A stretch of DNA of 64,000 nucleotides, from contig NZ_SMCO01000010.1 in NCBI RefSeq assembly GCF_004346685.1, forward strand, positions 1 through 64,000, written 5' to 3'. Under the pieces are notes generated by a model. That model worked only from the letters and a program-made list of their open reading frames with translations. It searched no databases and was not told the DNA's origin. This document shows, piece by piece, positions 63,619 to 64,000 of this stretch. Source of the DNA: Sulfurirhabdus autotrophica. Lineage in GTDB: Bacteria; Pseudomonadota; Gammaproteobacteria; Burkholderiales; SMCO01. The first letter of the stretch is position 1; every line of letters begins with the position of its first letter. A program made the translations under genes and the position numbers.

Positions 63619-64000
63619 GTTGTGTTGTTTGGTAATGTTGTTGAAGGTGGGCAATACGTTCAATTTCCGGTAACAGTTCTGCCAGAGGTGGAATATTGAA
63701 ATCTCGTTCCAGCAGGGTAGGGAAAACACCGAAAGTGCGATAGGTTTCTTCCAGCAAATCCCATACCGGCTCGATGATATCGGCGCCATGGGTATCCACG
63801 ATCAAATCTTCTGATTCCTGATAATGCCCGGCAGTATGGATATAAGCGATTCGGTCGCCAGGCAAGGCGCGCAAAAATGCAATTGGATCATATTGGTTAT
63901 TGACGCTGTTGACATAGATGTTATTTACATCCAGATGCAGCATGCAATCTGCCTCTTCCAGCACCGCTTTAATAAAAGTGATTTCGTCCATTTCTGCAAT
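63602..64000 (-). CDS. DUF692 multinuclear iron oxidase (MNIO), C-terminal part
   Basis: The last ~133 residues of a TIM-barrel oxidase of the DUF692/MNIO (HvfB/BufB) family; the N-terminus lies beyond the right edge of the window. Metal-binding motifs visible are LDVNNIYVNSVN, YIHTAGHY, VDTHGADIIEPVW and TLLERDFNIPP. These enzymes convert Cys of precursor peptides into thiooxazole or oxazolone groups, as in the bufferin system that copes with copper. The precursor gene (often DUF2282) would be expected upstream on this strand, outside the window. Confidence 0.88.
   Translation of the reverse strand: MAEMDEITFIKAVLEEADCMLHLDVNNIYVNSVNNQYDPIAFLRALPGDRIAYIHTAGHYQESEDLIVDTHGADIIEPVWDLLEETYRTFGVFPTLLERDFNIPPLAELLPEIERIAHLQQHYQTTQHVRKA

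Overview
The window looks like chromosomal DNA of a Gram-negative betaproteobacterium, most likely an autotrophic member of the Nitrosomonadales (relatives of Sulfuricella, Sulfuriferula or Gallionella). This rests on gene content: a CbbR-type regulator divergent from dabB-dabA inorganic-carbon uptake genes, a RegB/RegA redox two-component pair, serine-glyoxylate aminotransferase, PEP-CTERM proteins, a dedicated proteobacterial sortase system, and the housekeeping string metF-ahcY-metK / lipid A acyltransferases / dapF-DUF484-xerC / hslVU. The assignment is inference; no rRNA or tRNA gene was found.

Layout. 1-1.7 kb: accessory DNA with dispersed repeats and two small unknown genes. 1.7-12.2 kb: a methyltransferase, then acetate kinase, phosphoketolase and glycogen phosphorylase (glycogen/sugar phosphate to acetyl phosphate to acetate plus ATP), a pteridine reductase-TtcA pair and an aminotransferase. 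12.2-15.3 kb: a PEP-CTERM gene broken by an IS3-family remnant, plus two unknown genes. 15.4-21.5 kb: a complete core of the proteobacterial dedicated sortase system: sortase, VIT/vWA target, response regulator and histidine kinase, with an extra 70-residue Cys-rich gene at the head of the sortase operon. 22-32.8 kb: a second PEP-CTERM gene with a sigma-54 promoter, the methyl-cycle genes with an SAH riboswitch in front of ahcY, lipid A acyltransferases, dapF-DUF484-xerC and an HPF-cold-shock fusion. 32.8-36.3 kb: a probable zinc uptake operon lacking an ATPase gene. 36.4-40.4 kb: a duplicated STAS protein, a PsiE-like protein and hslVU, with a small inverted-repeat element wedged between hslV and hslU.

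40.4-42 kb is a decayed patch: an IS110 C-terminal remnant, and a toxin-like C-terminal fragment overlapping a secreted protein, bracketed by inverted REP-like motifs. 42-49.7 kb carries pgaABCD (poly-N-acetylglucosamine) followed by a DgcZ-type zinc-binding diguanylate cyclase. A sigma-54 site upstream of pgaA closely resembles the one upstream of the PEP-CTERM gene at 22 kb, suggesting joint RpoN control of surface and matrix functions. 49.8-54.3 kb holds a CNNM/CBS transporter, regBA and an outer-membrane barrel. 54.7-60.2 kb is a visibly GC-richer block: a LysR regulator, an unannotated leader-like ORF, dabB and dabA. The right end has a degenerate-GGDEF/EAL protein and the downstream part of a bufferin-type RiPP locus (DUF2063 plus a DUF692/MNIO oxidase cut by the window edge).

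The less-described elements are the Cys-rich protein coupled to the sortase target, the shared sigma-54 promoters, the leader ORF in front of dabB, the IS-scarred PEP-CTERM gene whose new N-terminus resembles a signal peptide, and the ATPase-less zinc operon.
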